Shown here: positions 35,223-43,527 of the stretch, in pieces
Layout: every line of letters starts with the position of its first letter
How positions within the stretch are numbered: the stretch's first letter is position 1
Source of the DNA: Symsagittifera roscoffensis
Lineage: Eukaryota > Xenacoelomorpha > Acoela > Convolutidae
NCBI RefSeq assembly: GCF_963678635.1
Contig: NC_087066.1
Location: forward strand, 7,593,954 to 7,657,953
Direction: 5' to 3'
DNA length: 64,000 nucleotides
Translations under genes and position numbers: made by a program
The notes under the pieces: generated by a model
What the model saw: only the letters and a program-made list of their open reading frames with translations
Told to the model about the DNA's origin: nothing
Database searches by the model: none

Positions 35223-36828
35223 CCCATCCGGGTTTTACAGAGTTTTTTAGAATAGTTCTTTTGCAATTCGAAGGATGGATGATGGAAGTTGGTGTTTGGC
35301 GAACATCTTATTTCTTCTGTTTCCTTTTTGTTAAAGAAGTTCCAGGAAGCTGGAGTTAGAGACATAAGACGTTGTGTCTTCTAGTTACAACGACTAAGTC
35401 TTTGCCACAAACTCAAATCTGATTTCAGAATGGTTGGCTATGTCAGGTTTTTCTGTTCTGCGTGGAGAACTTCTTTTGTGTCTGATCTAGTTTGGGAATG
35501 GCGTGGAGATTGTGCGTGGAGGGGATGCCTGGTTACTCGGATCTGTACGTATACTTGAACATCGAGGTGGTCATTGGTCTAGTTCAATGAAGTCCTTTTC
35601 TGCGAAGTCAAGTCGTACTCTAAATCCTTTGAGTTGTGATTGTGAGTGGCATATCGATTGTGGTTGGTCATTCTCTCTCGAGTGTAGTGGGATCTTTAGA
35701 TGTTCGTCCTTGGTGTTGTATTCTGATCTATGTATTGCATAATGTAATTTACATTTTATAAAACATTTATTAGTTTAATATTTTTTAATCATGATTTTAG
35801 TTAGTTGTTTTCACAAAAGCTTTTTGTTTTAGTTCGGTTATTTTGAAGAGTTACTCACACTTGAGTAGCTCTTATTAAAAATAAAGGTGTGGTCACAAAG
35901 CGTGGGTGTAGCACGGTGGGTTAGGCCGGCTATAGAGCATGCTCAGGACGTCCTTCCTGGTGGGTTAGGCCAGGAGTGGGAGTATGATTTCGTGCGGTTT
36001 TTGTGAGGGGTCCTGTTATGTGACAACGTTTTATGTTGGGTTTGTTGTGGTCTTACTTATGTTTTGTTGGTTGTGTCCTTTTTTCAAAAATCAAATTGTT
36101 TGTGGTATGGGTTTGTCTTTCGACTTTTTTGTGTTTTATTATTTCTTTCTTAGACTTTATAATAGTCTTCAAAAGAATAAATTATCCAGTTTTAAACTGG
36201 GTTATTCCGGTTTGGGTACCGTTGGTTTCCTTTTCTTAGTCATGCTGTTATTTTATGATTTGTGGTATTTAGTAAGCTGCGTTGGTTAGTTTTGTTTAGT
36301 ATATGATTCCTTTCCAACCGGGTTAAAGGAAAGTTTGAAACATGTTATTATATGTTAGAGTTGTTGAGTGTGAAAACTTGAAACTGAAATTCATTATTTT
36401 AAACAAATCTTCGTGGGCGAGCTGTGCGAGTGTGGATAGAATTTCTGTGCGAATGAATGAAAATATCAAAAGGTTAGTACTGCATTTGCATTTATTTAAT
36501 TTACTACATAGAATTTGGAAATTTACTGCTAGTTATGGGGGAATTTTAAGTTACAAATTTTCATCATAATTAGATTTACTGCTTGTGGGGAAAATTTTAG
36601 AAATGAATTTACTGCATTGGTATTAAATTTATAAATTTATAAGTGTAAGAGATTAATAGAATTGTTGAAGTCTGTTTGATGAAATTTGCGATCTTTATTT
36701 GTTTTTTGTGGTTTTTGTAGGTGATCGTCGGATGAAGGCTAAAAATCTAAGGAAAACATGGATAAAGTATGGTGAGTTTTTTAATATTTCAATTAGTTAG
36801 TTATATTCATTTAATTCATACTTACCTG
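35223..36828 (-). other. 3' region of the 18.9-kb element
   Basis: Between the stop of the 601-aa ORF and the 3' LTR. I found no sense-strand ORF. Open frames on the other strand (79, 101 and 75 codons) are hydrophobic or cysteine-rich because the antisense strand is T- and G-rich, and I do not regard them as genes. Confidence 0.5.
36747..36828 (-). promoter_or_regulatory. Splice donor (and possible 79-nt intron) after the 601-aa ORF
   Basis: On the sense strand the stop codon TAA (36831-36829) is followed at once by CAG|GTAAGTAT, a perfect donor consensus with the GT at 36825-36824. A candidate acceptor, 'ccatgttttccttag', ends at 36747, giving a 79-nt intron. It would place an intron in the 3' region, or the donor could join a more distant acceptor. 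Confidence 0.5.
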
Positions 36829-38634
36829 TTAGTCGTCGGGGAAAAAACCGTGGGGGAAGATGTCGTGAATTAGTTCTGAAGTTGTTAGTAGTTTAGCTAA
36901 GATGCGGATGATATTTTTAGTCTGAAGCAGTGGCCAAAGCAATTGAAGTGCCTTAATAGTGGTTAGTTCTTCAGTGCCAACTGCAAACTCATAAGGTGTG
37001 TTTTGGATTAGATTATATAATTTGTGATTGAATTTAGTGTTGTGGATGAATTCTAAAATTGGGATTTCTATGGGTTGTACAAACTCGTGCGGGATAAGGA
37101 AGGGTCGGGATTCTTCGGCGTTGAAGGTCTTGGTAATGGGACAGAAGATGTACATTTGGGTTATGGGGTCATAATTTCGAAGAATACCATGGAGGTTAGT
37201 GTCTTTAATACAATATGTGAAATTTAGAAAAAATGGTGAAGTGTATTTGGAATTAATGAATTGAAATCGATGGTGTGGTTGTCTAGAGGGTGTGTGTAGG
37301 TCAAAATGATTTTGGATGAAGCGATAATAACTATATGTGTGGGTTTGTTTAGTGCGCAACATAATATCGTGTGAGCAGTGTAAATCTCTTTCGTGTGGTG
37401 CAAGGAAATGAAAGGTTAGTGAAAATATTTGGAAGCGTTCTTTAAAACTTTCGTATGCTTGTGTGTCTGTTAGTGCTTCTGAAATAATGTGATCAAACTT
37501 TCGGTCGAAGATGTTTAGTGTGAATGTATATGGTGTCTTGATGAAAAATTTCTCGGTAATTTGTGGATTAGCGAAGCGATCGTCGTCTAAGAATTGATCT
37601 TGGTTAGCTCTGATGATGTTGTGATCATAGTATTCGAGTGTATATTCGTTAGCTCTAGGTGCAGTGTGTGTTTTTAGTGATTTTTTATATCCAACGTAAG
37701 TAAATTGTCTAGGTGTTAGTGGTGTAGTGAGTCGATATAGCATGTCCGTATTTCGCTCTATATCGATGTGAGTGTTAGATAAAGGTAAGCAAAGAGGGTT
37801 AGTGAAATGATAATATGAGGTCCAAGAGAGAGTGGGCATTAAAACGTATTCATCTACGAAGTTGCGTGTTTCGTTAGTGTCGTGGGGGGTGTTTAAGGTG
37901 TATTGTGGGAATGAGGGTAAGGTGATGGCTAAAAATTCTTTTGTGTTAGTATGCTTGGGGTGGTTGATGTATTCACGGGCTGTTCCTGGTTTTGCTGGGA
38001 AAGGATGGTTGGGGAACTTTCTTTTAAAAGTGCGGTAAGCTCTATTAGTGTTGAGTGAAGATTCAGTTGATGTGGATGATGGTGCTAATGATTCAGTATA
38101 ATTTGAAGAGGGTGTAGGGGTAGGGGGGTTGGATGAATTTATTGTGGAGGAGATTTGGTTTATGGTTGGGGTATTAAGGTGGTAGGGTTGTTGTTGAAGG
38201 GTAATAAAATTATCTAGCTCTGGGGAGATTCGGGGGGTGTCTGGAGAATGAGATGATTGGTCAGAATGGTATGAGGAGTAGGTTGGGGTAACTTGGGAAG
38301 CATAAGAGGGTGTGGGAGTAATTGGGTCAGGGTTATTGGATAATATGGGTTGAAAAGGGGGTTGAGAAAAATTAGAAGAGTTATGAAAATTATTGGATGG
38401 GGATGGTTCTGAGTCGGCAAATTCATCGGGGGTTTCAATATTCGGGTTATTGAGTTGTGAGATGGAATATAAAACTGAGATGTGTGAATTAGTATCGGAA
38501 TTCATGCCTGATGTTACATTACTAGATGGGAAATCGGGTGGCGGAAAAGCAAAAAGTGGTATTATTGGGATTGGAGAGGTAAGATTGGTTGGGTGGGAAT
38601 TTGATCGGTGTAGTGATCCAAGTTGGCGGCTCAT
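36829..38634 (-). CDS. 601-aa protein of unknown function, last ORF of the element
   Basis: I do not recognise this protein. The ATG (38634) overlaps the stop of the preceding membrane-segment ORF as ATGA, which suggests termination-coupled reinitiation. Residues 1 to about 195 are rich in Ser, Thr, Pro and Asn and are probably disordered ('SSTINSSNPPTPTPSSNY'). A basic patch follows ('RTFKRKFPNHPF'). Residues from about 210 to the end have the mixed hydrophobic/aromatic pattern of a folded domain with many Phe, Tyr and His, a few Cys ('DLHCSHDIML'), and no membrane helix or signal peptide. It lies downstream of env, where complex retroviruses keep accessory or regulatory genes; that is only a positional analogy. 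The frame is intact over 601 codons in a young element, which suggests a real product. Confidence 0.75.
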   Translation of the reverse strand: MSRQLGSLHRSNSHPTNLTSPIPIIPLFAFPPPDFPSSNVTSGMNSDTNSHISVLYSISQLNNPNIETPDEFADSEPSPSNNFHNSSNFSQPPFQPILSNNPDPITPTPSYASQVTPTYSSYHSDQSSHSPDTPRISPELDNFITLQQQPYHLNTPTINQISSTINSSNPPTPTPSSNYTESLAPSSTSTESSLNTNRAYRTFKRKFPNHPFPAKPGTAREYINHPKHTNTKEFLAITLPSFPQYTLNTPHDTNETRNFVDEYVLMPTLSWTSYYHFTNPLCLPLSNTHIDIERNTDMLYRLTTPLTPRQFTYVGYKKSLKTHTAPRANEYTLEYYDHNIIRANQDQFLDDDRFANPQITEKFFIKTPYTFTLNIFDRKFDHIISEALTDTQAYESFKERFQIFSLTFHFLAPHERDLHCSHDIMLRTKQTHTYSYYRFIQNHFDLHTPSRQPHHRFQFINSKYTSPFFLNFTYCIKDTNLHGILRNYDPITQMYIFCPITKTFNAEESRPFLIPHEFVQPIEIPILEFIHNTKFNHKLYNLIQNTPYEFAVGTEELTTIKALQLLWPLLQTKNIIRILAKLLTTSELIHDIFPHGFFPDD

Positions 38635-39221
38635 CGTGGGCTAAAAAAATGATTATTTTGAGACTGAAAAGCGGTGGTATGGGGTTGTTCAATAATTTGT
38701 TCATAAGTATTATCATCTTGTGACTGGTGTGTCATTATATGTTGGATGGGACTTTGTGATGTGGTGAGTCGAAAATTTGGATTATGTGTGATGGCTAAAT
38801 TTCGAAAATTTCGTGGGACTAGGGATAGTGGATGGTTATTTGGTAGGGCTGGTAATTGTGGTGCCGTTGGCGTTATGTCTACATTGTTATGTTCTTCGTC
38901 GTATGTATTTTGTCGTGTTGCTATTTTTGTGTTATATTCTTTTATTTGTGCGTCTAAAAGAATTTTGTTTATAGATGTAGAAAAGATTCCAAAAAATCCT
39001 GCAAAGAGTATGCGTGCTACGCTTGCTTGTCTGTTTACTTGTGTGTGTATAGCACATGTGTTGTAGATTCCTTTTAAAAGTGAGAAAAGAAATCCAATAA
39101 AGTTAAACATTGCGTATAAAATAGTCAATTTTTCTAAGATGTAGTAGGTCCATCTCATTTTTGAGTGTAACAAAGCTAAAAATGTTAATTGGTGATATAT
39201 CTTGGGGACGGTATTTTTCAC
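38631..39221 (-). CDS. Membrane-segment ORF overlapping the env 3' end
   Basis: A 196-codon frame, but its upstream-most codon is GTG; the first ATG is residue 22 (39158), in a good context, giving 175 aa. Two hydrophobic segments lie near residues 30-52 ('LYAMFNFIGFLFSLLKGIY') and 68-89 ('ARILFAGFFGIFSTS'), followed by a roughly 100-residue hydrophilic tail. It overlaps the env ORF by 119 nt in the +1 frame. The env ORF itself ends without a membrane anchor, so this frame probably supplies the missing transmembrane and cytoplasmic part, through frameshifting, or because a recent indel split one gene. Alternatively it is a separate protein started at the internal ATG. Its stop overlaps the next ATG (ATGA). 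Confidence 0.65.
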   Translation of the reverse strand: MKNTVPKIYHQLTFLALLHSKMRWTYYILEKLTILYAMFNFIGFLFSLLKGIYNTCAIHTQVNRQASVARILFAGFFGIFSTSINKILLDAQIKEYNTKIATRQNTYDEEHNNVDITPTAPQLPALPNNHPLSLVPRNFRNLAITHNPNFRLTTSQSPIQHIMTHQSQDDNTYEQIIEQPHTTAFQSQNNHFFSPR

Positions 39222-41232
39222 CGTTTAGATATATATAATCTTTAATGTCTTTAAAATATCCGCTATAGTCTTGCGTGTAGATATCGGCAAATCCTGCGGT
39301 TTCTGCAAGTTTGCGTAAATTTTGGTCTATTGATTGTCTTTGTATAGTGTCCATTTGTGTTAATAATTCTTGGAATTGTTGTGTTCTAATGTGATGTTGA
39401 ATATCTGATTTTGAATAGATTCCTATTGATTGTAAGTCTATATTTGGGTTTCGAGCAATAGCGCGAATGCTTTCTGGTGAAAATTTTTTGAGTGATTGCA
39501 TTAATGTGGGATATGGAGTGAGAAGATAATATTTATTTTCATCAGGGTTTAGTTGTACTACATTGTGGCTGTTTTCTGATCCACATGGGACTGCGGTATC
39601 CCAGAAATAGGTTCTTCGTGAAAGTGTATCCACGAAATGTACTTTATTCTTATAAAAGATAGGGATTCTTTTATAACATCGTTTATCTTCAAAAACGTAT
39701 TGTGGTGATACTTTTTTAGTACAAGTATAAAACCATAAGATGTTTCCTTCATAGTCTAAAAAATTTGATCTATTTCCAGATAATAAGTATCCTGCATAGG
39801 GTATTTTTAATACTGCTAGTGCAAGTGATTGTAATATTTGTGTTCGTTCTAATTCGCATAGGTGGTGTAGTGTTTCTAATTCGGAGAGTGACATTTCTTG
39901 AAAAATTCGGCTAATTGTATAATCTAGTTTCATATCTAAATGAATATCATAGTGGATATTACCGAAATATGTAGTATTCATTAGTGATAATTCTTGTAAG
40001 CGTGTGCTTCTGGTGTCATGGGGTTTTAGATGTCCACCAGGTTGTCCGTTGCTTTTTTCAAAATTAACTGGTATATAGGATGTTCCTTCGTTTAAAGGAT
40101 GACCTGTGGCATATGGGTCGATTTTTACTTTTCCAGTGGTCATGTCGAATCCTTTTTCGTATTCAACTAATATTTCAGAGTATTGTGTTCTGTGAAGTGG
40201 ATTCCTGTATTTACATGCAAGTTCTGTTTCTTGATATATTTGGAAACGTGTCAATTTATTTTCTATATTGTCTATGTTTCTAAAATCTGAACTTAGTTTT
40301 CGTGATGGATGGACTTGTTCATATGGAATTGATTGTATAAAATATTTTTCGTGAAATTTTATCATACGAGCGTGTATTTTTGCTACTTGAAATGTTGTAC
40401 ATGTATCTTCGGGGAACCAAACAATTGTTGCTTGTGTTCTCGTTGTAGGGTCGCAATAACCTTGATCATTTTTACAAGGTAATCGGATTCCTTGATAGAT
40501 CATTGTATTATCTGATAAATCTCGTGTTAGTTGTATTTTTTCGAGTTGTATTTTCCAATCGAAAAACATTATTTCTTGGTATCCTTTATTTTTTGTGTCT
40601 GCTTTGCAGTTTGATGGGTCATTTATACCAATGTGTGGTATCCAATGTTTATCGTGTAGGTCATAGGTTAATCGTCCGTGTGCGCCGTTATACGGGTATT
40701 TTTCGTCTAGTTTTATATGTCCTTGGTGTCTTTCAAGTTGTGATTGATGTACAGAGTCTGAAAAAACTTGAAAATTAACTAACTTTCTTTGGGAGTTTTT
40801 ATTTTGTGTGATGTTTAGTCTAAGTAATTCGTTTTTACAATCGTCGGGATTGAGATGTAAAAGACGTTCTATATTACTTTGATAGAATGATTCATGGTCA
40901 AGTCGGTTTTTGTTTCCATTCGAGACTTGTGAACAATGTACTTTCTTTTCGGAAAATGTTGCTGTGAATTTATAACCTGTAACTGTTGTTGCTCGGGCTT
41001 TTGAATAGAGTGTTGCTATTACATCTGTGGTTTCTATAGCTTGTGGTTCTGTTTCACATTGTGATACTTGATTTATTGCATATTTATGTAGTGTTTTTTG
41101 TTCATTTTCTTCACAATCGTAATGTGTTACTAATAAATCTTGTGGTCCTGTACGAGGAGAAGGGTTGATGTTTTGATTTGAGATTACTAGAAAAAGGAGT
41201 TGGGGAAAAATTAATAATTTTAGAATATACAT
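39103..41232 (-). CDS. env: Env-like glycoprotein ectodomain
   Basis: A 709-codon frame from an ATG at 41232. Residues 1 to about 20 form a signal peptide ('MYILKLLIFPQLLFLVIS'). The rest is a Cys-containing, N-glycosylatable ectodomain ('LNITQ', 'MNTTYF', 'GNRS') without an anchor. Residues 479-496, 'YAGYLLSGNRSNFLDYEG', followed by 'LWFYTCTKKVSPQYVFED' and 'IPIFYKNKVHFVD', match my memory of a conserved block in chuvirus (Jingchuvirales) glycoproteins and in env genes captured by BEL/Pao elements, a class III-like fusion family. This is from memory, not a search. The predicted role is membrane fusion and particle entry. The frame ends early at 39103 in a region where the +1 frame carries the membrane helices. 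The start overlaps the end of the ATG-less ORF by 13 nt. Confidence 0.75.
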   Translation of the reverse strand: MYILKLLIFPQLLFLVISNQNINPSPRTGPQDLLVTHYDCEENEQKTLHKYAINQVSQCETEPQAIETTDVIATLYSKARATTVTGYKFTATFSEKKVHCSQVSNGNKNRLDHESFYQSNIERLLHLNPDDCKNELLRLNITQNKNSQRKLVNFQVFSDSVHQSQLERHQGHIKLDEKYPYNGAHGRLTYDLHDKHWIPHIGINDPSNCKADTKNKGYQEIMFFDWKIQLEKIQLTRDLSDNTMIYQGIRLPCKNDQGYCDPTTRTQATIVWFPEDTCTTFQVAKIHARMIKFHEKYFIQSIPYEQVHPSRKLSSDFRNIDNIENKLTRFQIYQETELACKYRNPLHRTQYSEILVEYEKGFDMTTGKVKIDPYATGHPLNEGTSYIPVNFEKSNGQPGGHLKPHDTRSTRLQELSLMNTTYFGNIHYDIHLDMKLDYTISRIFQEMSLSELETLHHLCELERTQILQSLALAVLKIPYAGYLLSGNRSNFLDYEGNILWFYTCTKKVSPQYVFEDKRCYKRIPIFYKNKVHFVDTLSRRTYFWDTAVPCGSENSHNVVQLNPDENKYYLLTPYPTLMQSLKKFSPESIRAIARNPNIDLQSIGIYSKSDIQHHIRTQQFQELLTQMDTIQRQSIDQNLRKLAETAGFADIYTQDYSGYFKDIKDYIYLNGEKYRPQDISPINIFSFVTLKNEMDLLHLRKIDYFIRNV

Positions 41233-42353
41233 GTGTATGATAATCCTGAGTATGGATTATAAAATGTAATGTAGCCAATTGTGTTTTTGGTATATCTGTC
41301 GTATTTGTATATTACTTCAGTAGTTATAAACGGTGGTGGTAGTGATTGAGCTGTTATGTTAGGTGGATTTAATGGGTAGGGATGTTGGGTAATATTATTT
41401 AACTTAACTGTGATTTCAAACTTTAATTGTAAACTGTTTTGTTTGAGTATTTGAATATTGTGATCACGGATATCGTTGTGAATATCTTGGCGATATTGTA
41501 ATCTATTAAGTGCCCAGTTATGAAGGCGGTTACTTTCTTGATGTTGTCCAAATAGTGGTGGAGGTGCTGTAAATGTATTCCAATCTAGTCTTAAAGGAAT
41601 ATTTATTGATGATTGTTCTCGATATCTGGCGTCGAGATTATTTGGAAAGTTTAAGTTAAAGGGTGGTGGTGAAAACTGGCTTATTGATGGTGTTGATGGT
41701 AGTGATAATGTTTCTGGTAGTGATGAGGATGTTGTTGTATCCGTAGAAATATCTATGGGGTCATTGACTAAATTTGGTTCACCTTGTGTAAATGAATGTG
41801 TAGTCCAATATGGTAGTCGTGATGCCTGGTTTGGGGGGTTAAAGGGATTTTCACGTATTTGTTCAGATGTTGGTGTTGAACCTAAGTAATCTGATGGTAG
41901 GCTTGAGGTGCTACGTTGTGAAAGAAGCGTAGGGGTTTCTGGTAATATACCAATGGGGTTTTCTGGAGTGTTTTGTGATGGGGATTGAGGTATATCAAAA
42001 TGAACTCGGGGAGTTTGAAAATTTCTGTTTCGTCGAGGATGTATAATTTGTCTATTTATTTCGACTGTATTTTGGTTTTGACTGGAATTTTTTATTCTAC
42101 TTAGTTCTTGTGGTAGTGTTGGATATAGGTTATATGTTGGTTCGCTTAAAGGTGCTTGTCGTTGAACTGGTTCTAGTGGTTCTGATAAACGAGTATGTCG
42201 TTCTTCAAAAGTGTATGGATTGTCTTGAAAAGAAATTCGTGTAGATGTTTGAGGATTTTGAGTAGTTGAAGGTGGTGTTTGGTTATCTTGGGATGATGTC
42301 GGTGAAGACTGATTCTGTGACTGTTGGGTAGCAATTTTTGATGGTTTTTTGAA
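41220..42353 (-). CDS. 377-codon open frame without an ATG
   Basis: From the double stop TAA TAA (42359-42354) to the TAA at 41222-41220 the sense strand is open for 377 codons, yet contains no ATG, TTG or CTG in frame. The first 200 residues are Ser/Thr/Pro/Gln-rich and likely disordered, with a basic patch 'IIHPRRNRNFQTPRVHFD'. The C-terminal 120 residues look folded ('HNWALNRLQYRQDIHNDI', 'LQLKFEITVKLNN'). A good acceptor, 'attgctacccaacag', ends at 42321 exactly on a codon boundary, so expression by splicing from an upstream ATG exon is the simplest explanation. The last codons overlap the env ATG by 13 nt. No family recognised. Confidence 0.65.
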   Translation of the reverse strand, partial: FKKPSKIATQQSQNQSSPTSSQDNQTPPSTTQNPQTSTRISFQDNPYTFEERHTRLSEPLEPVQRQAPLSEPTYNLYPTLPQELSRIKNSSQNQNTVEINRQIIHPRRNRNFQTPRVHFDIPQSPSQNTPENPIGILPETPTLLSQRSTSSLPSDYLGSTPTSEQIRENPFNPPNQASRLPYWTTHSFTQGEPNLVNDPIDISTDTTTSSSLPETLSLPSTPSISQFSPPPFNLNFPNNLDARYREQSSINIPLRLDWNTFTAPPPLFGQHQESNRLHNWALNRLQYRQDIHNDIRDHNIQILKQNSLQLKFEITVKLNNITQHPYPLNPPNITAQSLPPPFITTEVIYKYDRYTKNTIGYITFYNPYSGLSYTCIF

Positions 42354-42361
42354 TTATTACT

Positions 42362-42550
42362 TTAGTGAGAAATTTTGTGTTTATTATAATATTCTTCCAA
42401 AAAAAGAATTAGAAGGACTGTTGCTAGGGCAAATGTTAGGATTGCTTTCTTTATACATTTACAGATGGTCAAAATGAGGGATGATAAGAATGCTATGAAA
42501 ATTACAACCAATAAAAAAATATCGGTTCTACTGAAAATTGTTCGTATCAT
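42362..42550 (-). CDS. Small hydrophobic ORF 2 (62 aa)
   Basis: True ATG at 42550, overlapping the stop of the previous ORF as ATGA. It encodes two hydrophobic segments ('IFLLVVIFIAFLSSLILTI' and 'ILTFALATVLLILFL') separated by a Cys/Lys-containing turn ('CKCIKKA') and ending in a charged tail. The two-helix hairpin of this size recalls viroporins or small membrane accessory proteins; that is a structural analogy, not homology. Confidence 0.55.
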   Translation of the reverse strand: MIRTIFSRTDIFLLVVIFIAFLSSLILTICKCIKKAILTFALATVLLILFLEEYYNKHKISH

Positions 42551-42777
42551 TTAGACAAGTTGTATAAATCGTACCTGTGGATATAATCAAGGGTTTTGGA
42601 AAGTTGGAGGAATAGTTCGAGAATAGTGTAGAAAATTAAAAAAATGTTACAAAAAATGATTAGGATTATTAGAAAAGATTCAAGTATATCAAAAAGAAAT
42701 ATTATAAAGGTTTCAAGTATTGTAAAAAAATGTTTAAGATTTATGAGTATTTGAGTAACTGATTGAGAGAAGAGCAT
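42547..42777 (-). CDS. Small hydrophobic ORF 1 (76 aa)
   Basis: True ATG at 42777. The product is almost wholly hydrophobic in its middle ('FIIFLFDILESFLIILIIFC', then 'NIFLIFYTILELFLQL'), with acidic residues spaced inside the helices and a hydrophilic C-terminus. It overlaps the next small hydrophobic ORF by four bases. The pair sits between pol and the 377-codon frame. Translation of such AT-rich sequence can look hydrophobic by chance, but the stop/start coupling with its neighbour argues for a real pair. Confidence 0.5.
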   Translation of the reverse strand: MLFSQSVTQILINLKHFFTILETFIIFLFDILESFLIILIIFCNIFLIFYTILELFLQLSKTLDYIHRYDLYNLSK

Positions 42778-43527
42778 TTAAGAAATGATCTCTTGGTCGA
42801 ATATTTTTTGCTGTTTGAGGCGATTTTCTAGTGTGGTCGGATTATTTATTAGTTTTTTGACAAGTGGGTTGAGTTTTGTAAAAAATTGTTGGGGGCAATT
42901 TTCATGGTGACTGGGAGGTCGTCTTTTTCTTTATTTTTGTTTGTCAAATGATCCGGGGTATGGTGAGATTTTTATACTTTAGGCTAATTAAAATGTTCAT
43001 TTTGTTACTTTAGGCTAATTTAACAAATTTGCTTTGGGGGTATTCGTGGTCTGAGTTGGGGAAATATTGTTGATCTTTGGGTTATTAGATAAGGGAGGGG
43101 TACGGTATTATGGTGATATTTATTTTAGTTGTCAAGTTGGAGTGGTTTGCTTATTTTTGACCTGGAGGTCGTAAAGTTATAGTTATAGATGTGCCTGGAG
43201 TTCTATATGATTCGTCTAATTGGTCTTAGTTTGAGTTAGAGAAAGTGACGGATTGGATGAATCCTATTGGTCTATTTTGAACTAGAATTATTACGTTCTT
43301 GTCAGCATGTTATTTTGAAAAATGTAAATGAGAAATGTTTCAGAGGTTTCAAGATTGTGAAGCAAATGTTAAAATTACTTTTGAAATTCTACTTTCTTTA
43401 AAATTTTAGATTGGGGGATGAATATTTTATAATTTTTACGTGGTTGATTTCGGAGTCTTGTTGTTTTTCTATTTTCTGATTTGTCGATTTGTTCTTGGGG
43501 TATTATTTGTTCGGTCATTTTTCTTTT
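42778..43527 (-). other. Noncoding gap between pol and the small hydrophobic ORFs
   Basis: 750 nt without a sense ORF. It contains a 15-nt direct repeat, 'tactttaggctaatt' on the + strand (42975-42989 and 43006-43020). It may hold splice acceptors or control signals for the downstream genes; nothing firmer can be said. Confidence 0.5.

Noticed and set aside
35984-36289. 101-aa hydrophobic membrane protein on the + strand
   Set aside because: Antisense in the 3' region of the large element; no conserved pattern, and its composition explains the hydrophobicity.
36721-36771. + strand exon between 'tttttgtag' and 'gtgagttt'
   Set aside because: Good-looking splice sites, but antisense to the large element and without coding support; pyrimidine-rich antisense DNA makes such sites common.
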